Origin: Martinezella miluonensis
GTDB taxonomy: Bacteria > Pseudomonadota > Alphaproteobacteria > Rhizobiales > Rhizobiaceae
DNA length: 64,000 bases
Assembly (NCBI RefSeq): GCF_900094545.1
Contig: NZ_FMAH01000029.1
Coordinates: forward strand, 26,887-90,886
Direction: 5' to 3'
Part shown: in pieces, positions 36,655-45,690 of the stretch
Layout: every line of letters begins with the position of its first letter
How positions within the stretch are numbered: position 1 is the stretch's first letter
The notes under the pieces: generated by a model
What the model saw: only the letters and a program-made list of their open reading frames with translations
Told to the model about the DNA's origin: nothing
The model's database searches: none
Position numbers and translations under genes: made by a program

Positions 36655-36882
36655 GCGGGTCGGGTGCAGTCATGTCTCCGGCCTGTAAGCGCGGTTTGAT
36701 ACGACCGCTGGCCCTGATGTTTTCCGCGTGAACCGATCCCTATCAACTTACCGCGCTTTGGGGCGCTATACGATGCCACGGGTTCTTCAGTTCGTGCGAT
36801 CCATTCCGCTTTCGCCTTCACATCACTCCATTGTCACGCCGCCAACTTTTGTGCCCTATGGGCAGTTCCGGTAATGCCTGGT
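36655..36882 (-). ncRNA. Non-coding right end of IS110-family element C; candidate bridge-RNA region
   Basis: Its outer ~60 bp (CGGGTGCAGTCATGTCTCCG and onward) closely match the block at 34513-34570 downstream of element B. Together with its position 3' of an IS1111-like transposase, this suggests a bridge-RNA locus. No coding frame is convincing. Confidence 0.4.
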
Positions 36883-37929
36883 CTATTGGGTAGCAAGATT
36901 CGGCTCGTAATGACCGGCTCTGGTCATGATCGCCCACGCGATGCGCGCCATTTTATTGGCCAAAGCGACGGCCACAAGCTTGAAGGATTTCTTCGCCAGC
37001 AAGGCTCTTGCCCAGTCCCCTAGTGGCGATTTGGTCTTGCCATTCTTGATGCTGTAGAGAGCGGCATGTGCTCCGACCACCAGTAGCTTTCGCAGATGCC
37101 GGTTGCCCATTTTGGAAATCCGTCCGAGCTTTGGCTTGCCGCCGCTCGAATATTGTCGAGGCACCAACCCTAGGAATGCCGCGAACTCTCGTCCACCCGC
37201 GAACAAGCCCGGATCCGGAATACTCGCCGACAGAAATGACGCCGTGATTGGCCCGATACCGGGGATAGAGGCAAGCCGAAGACTGACATCATCTTTGCGG
37301 TATATGGCGAGGATCTCCTTATCCAGTTTGACAATCTCAGCTTCAATCCCAATCAGCGCATTTGCCAGCGGCTGCAATGCGAGCCGCATTGTGTCCGGGA
37401 GAGCCTCCTCATTGGAACCTTGGTCCATCCTTTCCAGGATTAAAAGAAGTTCTCCAACATTGCGGGCACCTTGCGCGACAACTATTCCCAGCTCGGCAAA
37501 ATGTCCGCGTAAGGCGTTCATCAAGGCCGTTCGCTGCGAGATCAGCAGCTCTCGCGCACTGTGCAGCATCAGTGTTGCCTGCTGCTCTTTGCTCTTCACC
37601 GACACGAACCGCATCGAAGGACGAACCACTGCTTCGCAGATCGCTGCCGCATCAGCGGCATCGTTCTTATGCCTTTTGACGAAAGGTTTGACGTAGGCCG
37701 GTGAGATCAACCTTACATCATGTCCCAGTTCTATCAGCGTGCGCGCCCAATGATGGGCTGTTGCACAGGCTTCCATGCCGATCAGGCAGGGCGGCAGCTT
37801 TGTGAAGAAGGAAACCATCTGCGCTCGACGTAAAGCCTTGCGTAGAACGATCTGACCCTGCGTATCGACACCGTGGACCTGAAAAACATTCTTTGCGATA
37901 TCAAGTCCGATTGTCGTAATATCGACCAT
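36883..37929 (-). mobile_element. IS110-family (IS1111-like) transposase, element C
   Basis: A 348-aa transposase, intact. The DEDD residues are visible (IGLDIAKNVFQVHGV, GMEACATAHHWAR, KNDAADAAAICEAV), with the C-terminal Tnp_20 domain (IPGIGPITASFLSASIPD, PRQYSSGGKPKL). Start ATG 37929 (MVDITTIG). The upstream end near 37980-37997 (GATGCCGTCCGAGGGCGCCAT) resembles the left end of element B. It is inserted about 0.3 kb upstream of the polyol operon and may be mobile. Confidence 0.9.
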
Positions 37930-38191
37930 GGTGGATGGCTCCTCTCTCGGGTTTTGCAAAAAACCATTTTGGCACATTCGATGCCGTCCGAGGGCGCCAT
38001 CCACCACATCAACTTAACGCCGCGAAGTCAGGAGCTGGGAATGGTGCTTCGGCGCGCGCGCGCTGGTAGGGCCGGAAGCAATCCGAGCGGCAGAGAGGCG
38101 CCTCCGGCAACGACAAGTAGGATCCGGTCGAAGAAGACGGCCGGAGTGCGTCATGTACACATGTGCACTGCAACAACGATTGCCACTTGCA

Positions 38192-38233
38192 ATGTTTATA
38201 AAAATGTCTATCACTAAACATATTGCTAAACAT
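38192..38233 (+). promoter_or_regulatory. Candidate operator region of the polyol/DHA operon
   Basis: CTAAACAT occurs twice as a direct repeat 12 bp apart (38214-38221 and 38226-38233), with an inverted TAAACAT core (ATGTTTA) at 38192-38198, about 90-130 bp before the first gene. AAACA-type repeats suit a DeoR- or LacI-family regulator. The binding protein is not known; the DeoR gene at 32070 is one candidate. Confidence 0.4.
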
Positions 38234-38321
38234 GAGAATTGAGGAGTTCATGTAGGCATTCTCTGAAATTGGTGAGCTTGCACGTCGGCGGGGAGCCGGC
38301 CTTTGGTTCTGGGAGGAACTT

Positions 38322-39647
38322 ATGCAAACGATATCGAAAGCCCTTGTCGGGCTGGCCTCGGCATTCATCATGTCGTCAGCGCTGCCCAATCTCGCAAAAG
38401 CCGACCAACTTACACTCTGCTGGGCTGCTTGGGACCCGGCGAACGCGCTTGTCGAACTCTCAAAAGATTTCACTGCCAAGACCGGCACCGAAATGAAATT
38501 CGAGTTCGTGCCCTGGACGAGCTACGCGGACCGCTTCCTCAACGAATTGAACTCCCACGGAAAGCTCTGCGACCTGATCATCGGTGACAGCCAGTGGCTC
38601 GGAGGATCGGCGGAAAACGGTCACTACGTCAAGCTCAACGACTTCTTCGACAAGGAAGGCATCAAGATGGATGACTTCGTGCCGGCGACGGTGGTGGGCT
38701 ACTCGGAATGGCCGAAGAATACGCCGAACTACTGGGCGCTGCCTGCCATGGGCGACGTGGTCGGCTGGACCTACCGCAAGGACTGGTTCGAGCGGCCGGA
38801 ACTGAAGAAGGAATTCAAGGAAAAGTATGGCCGGGATCTCGCCGCCCCGAAGACCTACGACGAGCTGAAGCAGATTGCCGAATTCTTCCAGAAGCGCCAA
38901 ATCGACGGCAAAACCGTCTATGGGGCGTCGATCTACACCGAACGCGGCTCCGAGGGCATCACCATGGGCGTGACGAACGTGCTGTACGACTGGGGTTTCC
39001 AGTACGACAACCCGGACAAGCCCTATCAAATGGAAGGCTTCGTGAATTCGCCTGACGCGGTGAAAGGTCTGGAATTCTACAAGGCGCTCTATGATTGCTG
39101 CACTCCGCCCGGCAGCTCCAACGTCTACATGGTCGAGGCCGCCGATGCCTTCAAATCCGGCCAAGTGGCAATGCAGATGAACTTCGCCTTCACCTGGCCG
39201 GGCCTCTACAAGGACGAGAAGGTCGGCGGCGACAAGATCGGCTTCTTCCCCAACCCTGCTGAAAAGAAGCATTTCGCTCAGCTTGGCGGACAGGGCATCT
39301 CCGTCGTCTCCTATTCCGGCAAGAGGGACGCCGCTCTGCAGTACATCAAGTGGTTCGCCCAGCCTGAAGTCCAGGCCAAATGGTGGAAACTTGGCGGCTA
39401 CTCCTGCCTGAAATCGGTCGTGAACGCGCCGGACTTTGCCGCCAGCCAGCCCTATGCTCAGGCGTTCTTGGACTCCATGGCAATCGTCAAGGATTTCTGG
39501 GCCGAGCCAAGCTACGCAACCCTCCTCCAGGATATGCAGAAGCGTGTTCATAACTATGTTGTGGCCGGCAACGGCACCGCTCAGGAAGCGCTTGATGGAC
39601 TGGTCAAGGACTGGTCGGAAGTCTTTAAGGACGACGGCAAGATCTAG
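38322..39647 (+). CDS. Sugar/polyol ABC transporter substrate-binding protein
   Basis: A 441-aa family-1 binding protein with a signal peptide (about 1-27, cleavage after AKA) and a MalE-like fold (LCWAAWDPANALVELSKDFT, DLIIGDSQWLGGSAENGHYV, MQMNFAFTWPGLYKDEKVGG). First gene of a ~12-kb operon that continues with two permeases, a small membrane protein, two ATPases and dihydroxyacetone-type kinases. The kinases suggest a triose, tetrulose or polyol ligand. It is shorter than the glycerol receptor GlpV of rhizobia, so glycerol itself is less likely. Confidence 0.9.
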   Translation: MQTISKALVGLASAFIMSSALPNLAKADQLTLCWAAWDPANALVELSKDFTAKTGTEMKFEFVPWTSYADRFLNELNSHGKLCDLIIGDSQWLGGSAENGHYVKLNDFFDKEGIKMDDFVPATVVGYSEWPKNTPNYWALPAMGDVVGWTYRKDWFERPELKKEFKEKYGRDLAAPKTYDELKQIAEFFQKRQIDGKTVYGASIYTERGSEGITMGVTNVLYDWGFQYDNPDKPYQMEGFVNSPDAVKGLEFYKALYDCCTPPGSSNVYMVEAADAFKSGQVAMQMNFAFTWPGLYKDEKVGGDKIGFFPNPAEKKHFAQLGGQGISVVSYSGKRDAALQYIKWFAQPEVQAKWWKLGGYSCLKSVVNAPDFAASQPYAQAFLDSMAIVKDFWAEPSYATLLQDMQKRVHNYVVAGNGTAQEALDGLVKDWSEVFKDDGKI

Positions 39648-39680
39648 TGTCCACCTCGACGCGCAACATTCTTGCCAGAA

Positions 39681-39715
39681 TGGCGGCCCGGATCGCCAAG
39701 ACTGCCGGGCCGCCA
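39681..39715 (+). promoter_or_regulatory. Intercistronic hairpin after the binding-protein gene
   Basis: TGGCGGCCCGG and CCGGGCCGCCA form a perfect 11-bp stem with a 13-nt loop, 34 bp after the binding-protein stop. Such hairpins protect the upstream message and lower expression of downstream permeases, as between malE and malF. It also argues that the permease starts after it. Confidence 0.65.
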
Positions 39716-39748
39716 GATGTCTCACATACGCAAAGACCAGGTGACATC

Positions 39749-40717
39749 TTGAACATTTCCTCTTCATCCGTGGTCGAGAATGCAGCAGACGCGACCGCAA
39801 GGGCGACGCCAACATCGGTCGCTCGCCGCGTCCGCGGCCTGTCCGATCGAGCGATCGCCTGGGTGTTCATCACCCCCACCATCATCCTTCTTCTCGCCAT
39901 CAACATCTTCCCGCTCATCTGGGCTATCTATCTCTCGTTTACGAACTATCGCGCCAATCGTCCAAATGCGCCGGTCCAGAACGTCGGATTGAACAATTAC
40001 GAGCGTGTCCTGACCGACCCCGACATCTGGCAGGCGATGCAGACGACGGCGCACTTCGTCTTCTGGACGATCCTGCTACAGACGGTGATTGGCTTCACGC
40101 TCGCCTATCTCATCGACCGCAAGTTTCGCGGCCACGCGTTCTGGACGACGCTGATCCTGATCCCGATGATGCTGTCTCCGGCCGTCGTCGGCAACTTCTG
40201 GCGCTTCCTCTACGAGCCACAGATCGGCCTCTTCGCCTACGCCGTCTCTCTCGTCACCGGCATCCCGACAGCCAACATCCAGATGCTCGGCAGCGTCTCT
40301 CTGGCACCTTGGGCGATCATCATCGTCGATACCTGGATGTGGACCCCCTATGTGATGCTGATATGCCTTGCAGGTCTGCGCTCTATTCCGGACTACATTT
40401 ACGAGGCTGCCGAGGTCGATCGTGCCTCTGCATGGCGTCAGTTCTGGTCGATCACCGTGCCAATGGCCCTGCCCTTCATCATGCTCGCGGTGTTGTTTCG
40501 CGGCATCGAGAACTTCAAGATGTTTGACATGGTCACGCTGTTGACCGGCGGTGGCCCGGGCTCGACCACCGAAGTCGCCTCCATCACGCTAAAGCGTGCT
40601 GCCTTCGAGAGCTGGGCAACAGGTCGGGCCTCTGCCTTTGCCATTGTCCTCTTCGTGGCCGTATTCGGCCTCGCCAACATCTACGTCAAAGCACTCAACA
40701 GGGTGAAGCAACGATGA
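39749..40717 (+). CDS. Sugar/polyol ABC transporter permease 1 (MalF-type)
   Basis: About 322 aa with six membrane helices (WVFITPTIILLLAINIFPLI first) and the coupling motif EAAEVDRASAWRQFWSITVP. TTG 39749 with an AGG-containing ribosome site at about 39739 is chosen because the frame upstream to a GTG at 39647 crosses the hairpin at 39681-39715 and is low in family-like content. The longer start cannot be excluded. It overlaps the next permease gene by 4 bp. Confidence 0.85.
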   Translation: MNISSSSVVENAADATARATPTSVARRVRGLSDRAIAWVFITPTIILLLAINIFPLIWAIYLSFTNYRANRPNAPVQNVGLNNYERVLTDPDIWQAMQTTAHFVFWTILLQTVIGFTLAYLIDRKFRGHAFWTTLILIPMMLSPAVVGNFWRFLYEPQIGLFAYAVSLVTGIPTANIQMLGSVSLAPWAIIIVDTWMWTPYVMLICLAGLRSIPDYIYEAAEVDRASAWRQFWSITVPMALPFIMLAVLFRGIENFKMFDMVTLLTGGGPGSTTEVASITLKRAAFESWATGRASAFAIVLFVAVFGLANIYVKALNRVKQR

Positions 40718-41667
40718 GCTCCGTCACGTCAGCCCATTCGGTCGTAGAGCCGAGCCCAACTAGCAAACGCGTCGCGGGCGCCATCGTGATCCTCTACACC
40801 TTGATTACCCTGGTCCCGCTCGTCTGGATTTTCCTGACCAGCATCAAGTCACCGCCGGATTCCATCAGCTATCCTCCCAAGATCGTTTTTACACCGACGC
40901 TGGAAGGCTATTGCAACCTTCTGACGACCAGGACGCGCCAGACGCCGGAATACATCGCCTCCCTGCCCGTACCGACCAGCACCTGCGATGAGGTGACCCG
41001 CAAGCGAAACATGGTGATCGCAGGCCCCTCCAACTTCCTGCCGCGTTTCGTCAATTCTCTGGTGATCGCCTTCGGCTCGACGTTCCTCGCGGTCTTTCTG
41101 GGAACGCTCGCCGCTTACGGCTTCTCCCGCTTCAGGGTGCCGCTCGCCGACGACTTGCTCTTCTTCATACTCTCGACGCGTATGATGCCGCCCATCGCCG
41201 TCGCCATCCCGATCTATCTAATGTACCGCGAGCTTGGCCTTTCCGATACAGCACTGGGCATGATCTTGCTCTATACGGCCGTCAACGTCTCGCTTGCAGT
41301 CTGGCTGCTCAAGGGCTTCATCGACGAGATCCCGCGGGAATACGAGGAAGCCGCGATGATCGACGGCTATACCCGGCTCCAAGCTTTCTGGAAGGTTGTC
41401 CTGCCGCAGGCAACCACGGGCATCGCCGCCACCGCGATCTTCTGCCTGATTTTCGCGTGGAACGAGTATGCCTTCGCGGCCCTGCTGACATCGGGCGAAG
41501 CACAGACGGCGCCACCCTTCATTCCGACCATCATCGGCGAGGGCGGTCAGGACTGGCCGGCGGTCGCTGCGGGAACGACGATCTTCCTCATCCCCATCCT
41601 CGTCTTCACTATTCTCCTGCGCAAGCAGCTCTTGCGTGGCATTACCTTCGGAGCGATACGCAAATGA
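40714..41667 (+). CDS. Sugar/polyol ABC transporter permease 2 (MalG-type)
   Basis: A 317-aa permease with six membrane helices and the coupling motif EYEEAAMIDGYTRLQAFWKV. An unusually long loop after helix 1 (about residues 50-105, TTRTRQTPEYIASLPVPTST) is rich in Thr/Arg and is typical of polyol/glycerol-type importers in rhizobia. ATGA overlaps link it to both neighbours. Confidence 0.91.
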   Translation: MSSVTSAHSVVEPSPTSKRVAGAIVILYTLITLVPLVWIFLTSIKSPPDSISYPPKIVFTPTLEGYCNLLTTRTRQTPEYIASLPVPTSTCDEVTRKRNMVIAGPSNFLPRFVNSLVIAFGSTFLAVFLGTLAAYGFSRFRVPLADDLLFFILSTRMMPPIAVAIPIYLMYRELGLSDTALGMILLYTAVNVSLAVWLLKGFIDEIPREYEEAAMIDGYTRLQAFWKVVLPQATTGIAATAIFCLIFAWNEYAFAALLTSGEAQTAPPFIPTIIGEGGQDWPAVAAGTTIFLIPILVFTILLRKQLLRGITFGAIRK

Positions 41668-41876
41668 CGCACCTCATCGAAACACCGCGCCCTTCCCGCC
41701 CGAAGCGTCCCTTCTTCCTGCGCCGCGGTCCGATGGAAAACATCGCGACCACACTGATTGCGATCGGATTTCTCATGCTCTTCCAGCCGTTCCTGCTGGT
41801 TCTCTATACCTATTCGCTGGTAACGCTGCTCGCAGGCACGGCCATGTTCATCATCGTCTCGAAGTTCCCGGAGTGA
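41664..41876 (+). CDS. Small two-helix membrane protein of the ABC operon
   Basis: A 70-aa protein: a basic, Pro-rich cytoplasmic N-terminus (TPRPSRPKRPFFLRRGPMEN) and two hydrophobic helices (about 28-46 and 49-66). It overlaps the permease stop (ATGA) and ends 3 bp before the first ATPase gene. Rhizobial glycerol importers carry a similar small gene (GlpU), so it is probably an accessory membrane subunit. No enzyme motif is present. Confidence 0.85.
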   Translation: MTHLIETPRPSRPKRPFFLRRGPMENIATTLIAIGFLMLFQPFLLVLYTYSLVTLLAGTAMFIIVSKFPE

Positions 41877-41879
41877 GCC

Positions 41880-42977
41880 ATGGCGGACATCAGAATCGAA
41901 AATCTCCGCAAGCAATTCGGCAGCTTCGTCGCGGTGCAGGATTCCAGCTTCGTCATCCATGACGGCGAGTTCCTGGCACTGCTCGGCCCGTCTGGCTGCG
42001 GCAAGACGACGACGCTTCGCATGATTGCCGGACTTGAACTTCCGACCAGCGGCAAGATCCATCTTGACGGCGAAGACGTCACCTTCAATCGCGCCAGTGC
42101 CCGGGACATAGCCTTTGTGTTCCAGCTTTTTGCGCTCTATCCACATATGAACGTGCGCAAGAACATCGGCTTTCCTCTGCTCTCCCAAGGCATGCCAAAG
42201 ACGGAAATCCGCCAGCGCGTCGAGGAAACTGCGCGGCTGCTGCAGATCGATCATATCCTCGACAGATCCGTCTCCGGACTTGCCGGCGGCGACCGCCAAC
42301 GCGTGGCTCTCGGCCGGGCGATCGTGCGCCGTCCGAAGTGCTTCCTGATGGACGAACCCCTCGGCACGCTCGACGCTGAATTCCGCGAAGTCATGGTCCA
42401 CGAACTGCGCGAACTGCACAATCGCATCCATGCGACGACGGTTTACGTGACGCATGATCAGCACGAGGCCATGGCGATGGCCGACAAGATCGCGGTCATG
42501 AACCATGGTGTCATCGAACAATTCGGCACGCCGCAGGAAATCTACAGCAAGCCAGCCACCATGTATGTCGCGGATTTCATTGGTTCGCCGCCGATGAATT
42601 TCATGCGCTTCACCTCGGGCCTTCAGACGGGAGCACGGTCGATATCGCTTCAAGGTGTCGATGTCAGCATTCCCGAGGTGCACCAGGACTTGGCCGAAGC
42701 CGAACTGGCGCTTGGTGTCAGGCCCGAACATATTCGCTTCAGCGACGCCTCTCCTTTGCGTGGAGCGGTCTACGGCAGCGAATATCTCGGGACCAATCAG
42801 GTTGTGGCAATCGAGACGTCGAGCGGCGTCATCAAGGCCCGGGTCCCGGCAAATCGCAACTTTCGTATCGGCGAGACGGTTGGTCTTGAGTTCAACCCGG
42901 CCAAGCTCGCGCTGTTCGATTGCAAGTCGGGCCGGGCCATTGCTTCGGCACTTTATTCGGAGGCACAGCATGGCTGA
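41880..42977 (+). CDS. Sugar/polyol ABC transporter ATPase 1 (UgpC/MalK-like, atypical signature)
   Basis: A 365-aa ATPase with Walker A GPSGCGKTT, Q-loop VFQLFALYPHM, Walker B CFLMDEPLGTLD, H-loop YVTHDQHEAMAMAD and a TOBE domain (about 240-360). The ABC signature reads LAGGDRQRVALG instead of LSGGQRQ, and the D-loop is GTLD. One composite ATP site in a heterodimer with the next ATPase would therefore be altered. It overlaps the next gene by 8 bp. Confidence 0.92.
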   Translation: MADIRIENLRKQFGSFVAVQDSSFVIHDGEFLALLGPSGCGKTTTLRMIAGLELPTSGKIHLDGEDVTFNRASARDIAFVFQLFALYPHMNVRKNIGFPLLSQGMPKTEIRQRVEETARLLQIDHILDRSVSGLAGGDRQRVALGRAIVRRPKCFLMDEPLGTLDAEFREVMVHELRELHNRIHATTVYVTHDQHEAMAMADKIAVMNHGVIEQFGTPQEIYSKPATMYVADFIGSPPMNFMRFTSGLQTGARSISLQGVDVSIPEVHQDLAEAELALGVRPEHIRFSDASPLRGAVYGSEYLGTNQVVAIETSSGVIKARVPANRNFRIGETVGLEFNPAKLALFDCKSGRAIASALYSEAQHG

Positions 42978-43977
42978 CGTCGCTCTCAAGGGCCTCAACA
43001 AGCGTTTTGGCGATACACAGGCTCTCGCTGATTTGGACCTTTCGATCCGTGACGGTGAGTTCGTCGTCCTGCTTGGGCCAACGGGCGCCGGGAAGACAAC
43101 GACGCTGCGCCTCATTGCCGGCCTGGAGCGCCCCGACAGCGGCCGCATCGAGATAGGCGGCCGCAACGTCGCAGGCGAAGCTCCAGCCGACAGGGACGTC
43201 ACATTCGTCTTCCAGCAATATTCGCTCTATCCGCATATGACGGTCTACGACAACCTAGCCTTCCCGCTACGAGCGCCAGCGCGCAAGCTCAGCAGCGAAG
43301 AAATCGACCGGCGCGTGCGGGAAATTGCGCGCATGGTCAGGATCGACCATAAGCTGGAGAACCGTTCAACACGACTATCGGGTGGCGAAATGCAGCGCGT
43401 TGCAATTGGGCGGGCGCTGGTGCGCCGTCCCGCCATCTATCTCATGGACGAGCCACTCTCGTCGCTCGATGCAAAGCTACGTGCGGAACTTCGCCTGGAA
43501 CTCAAGCGGATCCAGAAGGAGCTCGGCTCGACGTTGCTCTATGTAACCCACGACCAGGTCGAAGCCATGACGATGGCGGATCGGATCGGCATTGTTGCGG
43601 GAGGAAGGTTGTTGCAGGTCGGAACGCCCCGCGAAATCTACGGCAATCCTGCCAGTCTTCATGTCGCTGCCCGTCTTGGCCAGCCACACATCAACCTATT
43701 GCCCACCGATCTTCTTCCTGGCGCCAATCCGCCCCCCGGGACCAAGACGATCGGCGCGCGAACAGAGCATCTCGATATCATCATCGACCCGAACGCCAAT
43801 GCCCAAATCGACTGGATCGAACACCTGGGAGACCAGAACCACCTGCACATCCAGGTGCATGACCACAAGCTCGTCACGCTTGCCGATCCATATCTCGCGA
43901 TCAGGCCAGGTGATCGAATAAGCCTGACGCTGCGCGATCCGCTCTATTTCGACGCCAGCGGCCAGCGCCTCGGATAA
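42970..43977 (+). CDS. Sugar/polyol ABC transporter ATPase 2 (MalK-like, canonical)
   Basis: A 335-aa ATPase with Walker A GPTGAGKTT, Q-loop VFQQYSLYPHM, signature LSGGEMQRVAIGRAL, Walker B YLMDEPLSSLD and H-loop YVTHDQVEAMTMAD. A short TOBE/OB domain follows from about 235. ATG 42970 lies inside the end of ATPase 1. Two different ATPases in one importer is the arrangement known for the rhizobial glycerol system (GlpS/GlpT). Confidence 0.93.
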   Translation: MADVALKGLNKRFGDTQALADLDLSIRDGEFVVLLGPTGAGKTTTLRLIAGLERPDSGRIEIGGRNVAGEAPADRDVTFVFQQYSLYPHMTVYDNLAFPLRAPARKLSSEEIDRRVREIARMVRIDHKLENRSTRLSGGEMQRVAIGRALVRRPAIYLMDEPLSSLDAKLRAELRLELKRIQKELGSTLLYVTHDQVEAMTMADRIGIVAGGRLLQVGTPREIYGNPASLHVAARLGQPHINLLPTDLLPGANPPPGTKTIGARTEHLDIIIDPNANAQIDWIEHLGDQNHLHIQVHDHKLVTLADPYLAIRPGDRISLTLRDPLYFDASGQRLG

Positions 43978-44025
43978 GCTACGGAACGAACAAACGCACC
44001 AGCAAGAAAAGACGGGTCTCACTCC

Positions 44026-45663
44026 ATGAAACATTTCTTCAATCGCCGGGAAACCATCGTTACCGAAGCTCTGGACGGCCTGCTCCTGACAAGCAGCGCA
44101 GGCCGACTTGCCCGTCTAGATACCTTTCCCGAGATCAAGGTGATCCTGCGCGCGGACTGGGATAAGTCGAAGGTTGCAATCATCTCCGGCGGAGGAGCCG
44201 GTCATGAGCCTTCGCATGCCGGCTTCGTCGGCAAGGGCATGCTCACCGCGGCCGTATCCGGCGAGATCTTCGCCTCGCCCAGCGTCGATGCGGTGCTGAC
44301 AGCCATCCGCGCGGTCACCGGCCCCAAGGGCGCTCTCCTGATCGTCAAGAACTATACGGGTGATCGTCTGAACTTCGGCCTTGCCGCCGAGAAGGCGCGT
44401 GCCGAAGGATTCGATGTCGAGATGGTGATTGTCGCCGACGACATCGCAATCCCTGGCATCAACCAGCCGCGTGGCGTTGCCGGTACGCTGTTCGTGCACA
44501 AGATCGCCGGCTATCACGCCGAAGCCGGCGCGGACCTGGAGACGGTCGCAGCCCAGGCGGCCGCCGCAGCCCATGACATCGTTTCGCTCGGCATGTCGCT
44601 TTCGACCTGCAGCGTGCCCGGTCAGGCGCATGAAGATCGGCTTGGGGCCGAGGAAGGCGAACTCGGTCTTGGCATCCACGGCGAGCCAGGGGTCGAAAGC
44701 ATTGCGCTGCAGCCCGTTGCCGATCTGGTGGCCACCATGATGAACCGGTTGGCCGCCAAGATTGAGGAGGCAGAAGACTATGCGCTTCTGATCAACAACC
44801 TTGGCGCGGTGCCACCGCTCGAGATGGGCGTTATCGCCAATGCAGTGCTGTCCTCACCTCTTTCCGGCCGTGTTCGACTGATCATCGGGCCGGGACCGAT
44901 GATGACCGCACTCAACATGAACGGCTTCTCACTTTCACTGATCCGGGTGGATGCCGCTCGCGAAGCCGCACTGAAGGCCGCAGTCCAGCCGCATGCCTGG
45001 CCACCGGCCACCGAACGGCACGAGATCGCGATTGTTCCCGCACCGCGGGTATCCGTGCGGCAAGCAGCGACGTCGGCCAGCGACGACAGTCGGAATCGTC
45101 GCTTATTGACGGCGCTTTGCGAGCATCTGATTTCCCTCGAGGCCGAGCTGAATCGCCTGGATAGCCGCGTCGGCGACGGTGACACGGGTTCCACCGTGGC
45201 GACAGGAGCCCGCAGTATTCTTTCCCGCATCGACACGCTGCCGCTAAAGGATCCCGCCGCCACCATGGCCTCGATCGGTGAGATCCTGAGTACGAGCATG
45301 GGCGGCTCGAGCGGCGTGCTGCTCTCGATCTTCTTTACAGCCGCATCCAAGGCCATGACGGAAAAGACTGATATCGCTGCCGCCCTGCTTGCGGGGCTCG
45401 ATCGTATGACGTTTTATGGAGGGGCCGGCGTCGGCGACCGCACGATGGTCGACGCACTGGCACCAGCGCTCTCTGCCTTGACGTCAGGTGATGTCGCGGC
45501 AGCGGCAAGGGCTGCGGCAGCCGGCGCCGAGTCGACGAAGGCAATGCGAAAAGCAAAGGCCGGCCGCGCTTCTTACGTTGGAGAGAAGGATCTGGAGGGA
45601 GTGCCGGATCCGGGTGCGGTGGCTGTCGCAAACGTATTTAAAGTTGCAGCATCGCTGACATAG
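44026..45663 (+). CDS. Fused dihydroxyacetone kinase (DhaK-DhaL), ATP-type
   Basis: A 545-aa fusion. The DhaK domain (about 1-330) carries the GGGAGHEPSHAGFVGKGML substrate pocket, KNYTGDRLNFGLA and the substrate-binding His218 in GLGIHGEPG. The DhaL domain (about 350-540) carries the Mg-ATP motif LDSRVGDGDTGST and GGSSGVLLS. Such ATP-dependent kinases phosphorylate dihydroxyacetone, glyceraldehyde or tetruloses such as erythrulose. It lies 48 bp after the importer ATPase, so the imported or derived ketose is the likely substrate. Confidence 0.93.
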   Translation: MKHFFNRRETIVTEALDGLLLTSSAGRLARLDTFPEIKVILRADWDKSKVAIISGGGAGHEPSHAGFVGKGMLTAAVSGEIFASPSVDAVLTAIRAVTGPKGALLIVKNYTGDRLNFGLAAEKARAEGFDVEMVIVADDIAIPGINQPRGVAGTLFVHKIAGYHAEAGADLETVAAQAAAAAHDIVSLGMSLSTCSVPGQAHEDRLGAEEGELGLGIHGEPGVESIALQPVADLVATMMNRLAAKIEEAEDYALLINNLGAVPPLEMGVIANAVLSSPLSGRVRLIIGPGPMMTALNMNGFSLSLIRVDAAREAALKAAVQPHAWPPATERHEIAIVPAPRVSVRQAATSASDDSRNRRLLTALCEHLISLEAELNRLDSRVGDGDTGSTVATGARSILSRIDTLPLKDPAATMASIGEILSTSMGGSSGVLLSIFFTAASKAMTEKTDIAAALLAGLDRMTFYGGAGVGDRTMVDALAPALSALTSGDVAAAARAAAAGAESTKAMRKAKAGRASYVGEKDLEGVPDPGAVAVANVFKVAASLT

Positions 45664-45690
45664 CTGGCGCTGCTGCTGGGAGGGTAAGAG

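Noticed and set aside
38460..39815. 451-aa open frame on the minus strand
   Set aside because: Shadow of the sugar-binding protein gene, which has a signal peptide, family motifs and operon context.
41547..43202. 551-aa open frame on the minus strand
   Set aside because: It is an antisense shadow of the two ABC ATPase genes; GC-rich codon structure leaves the opposite strand open.
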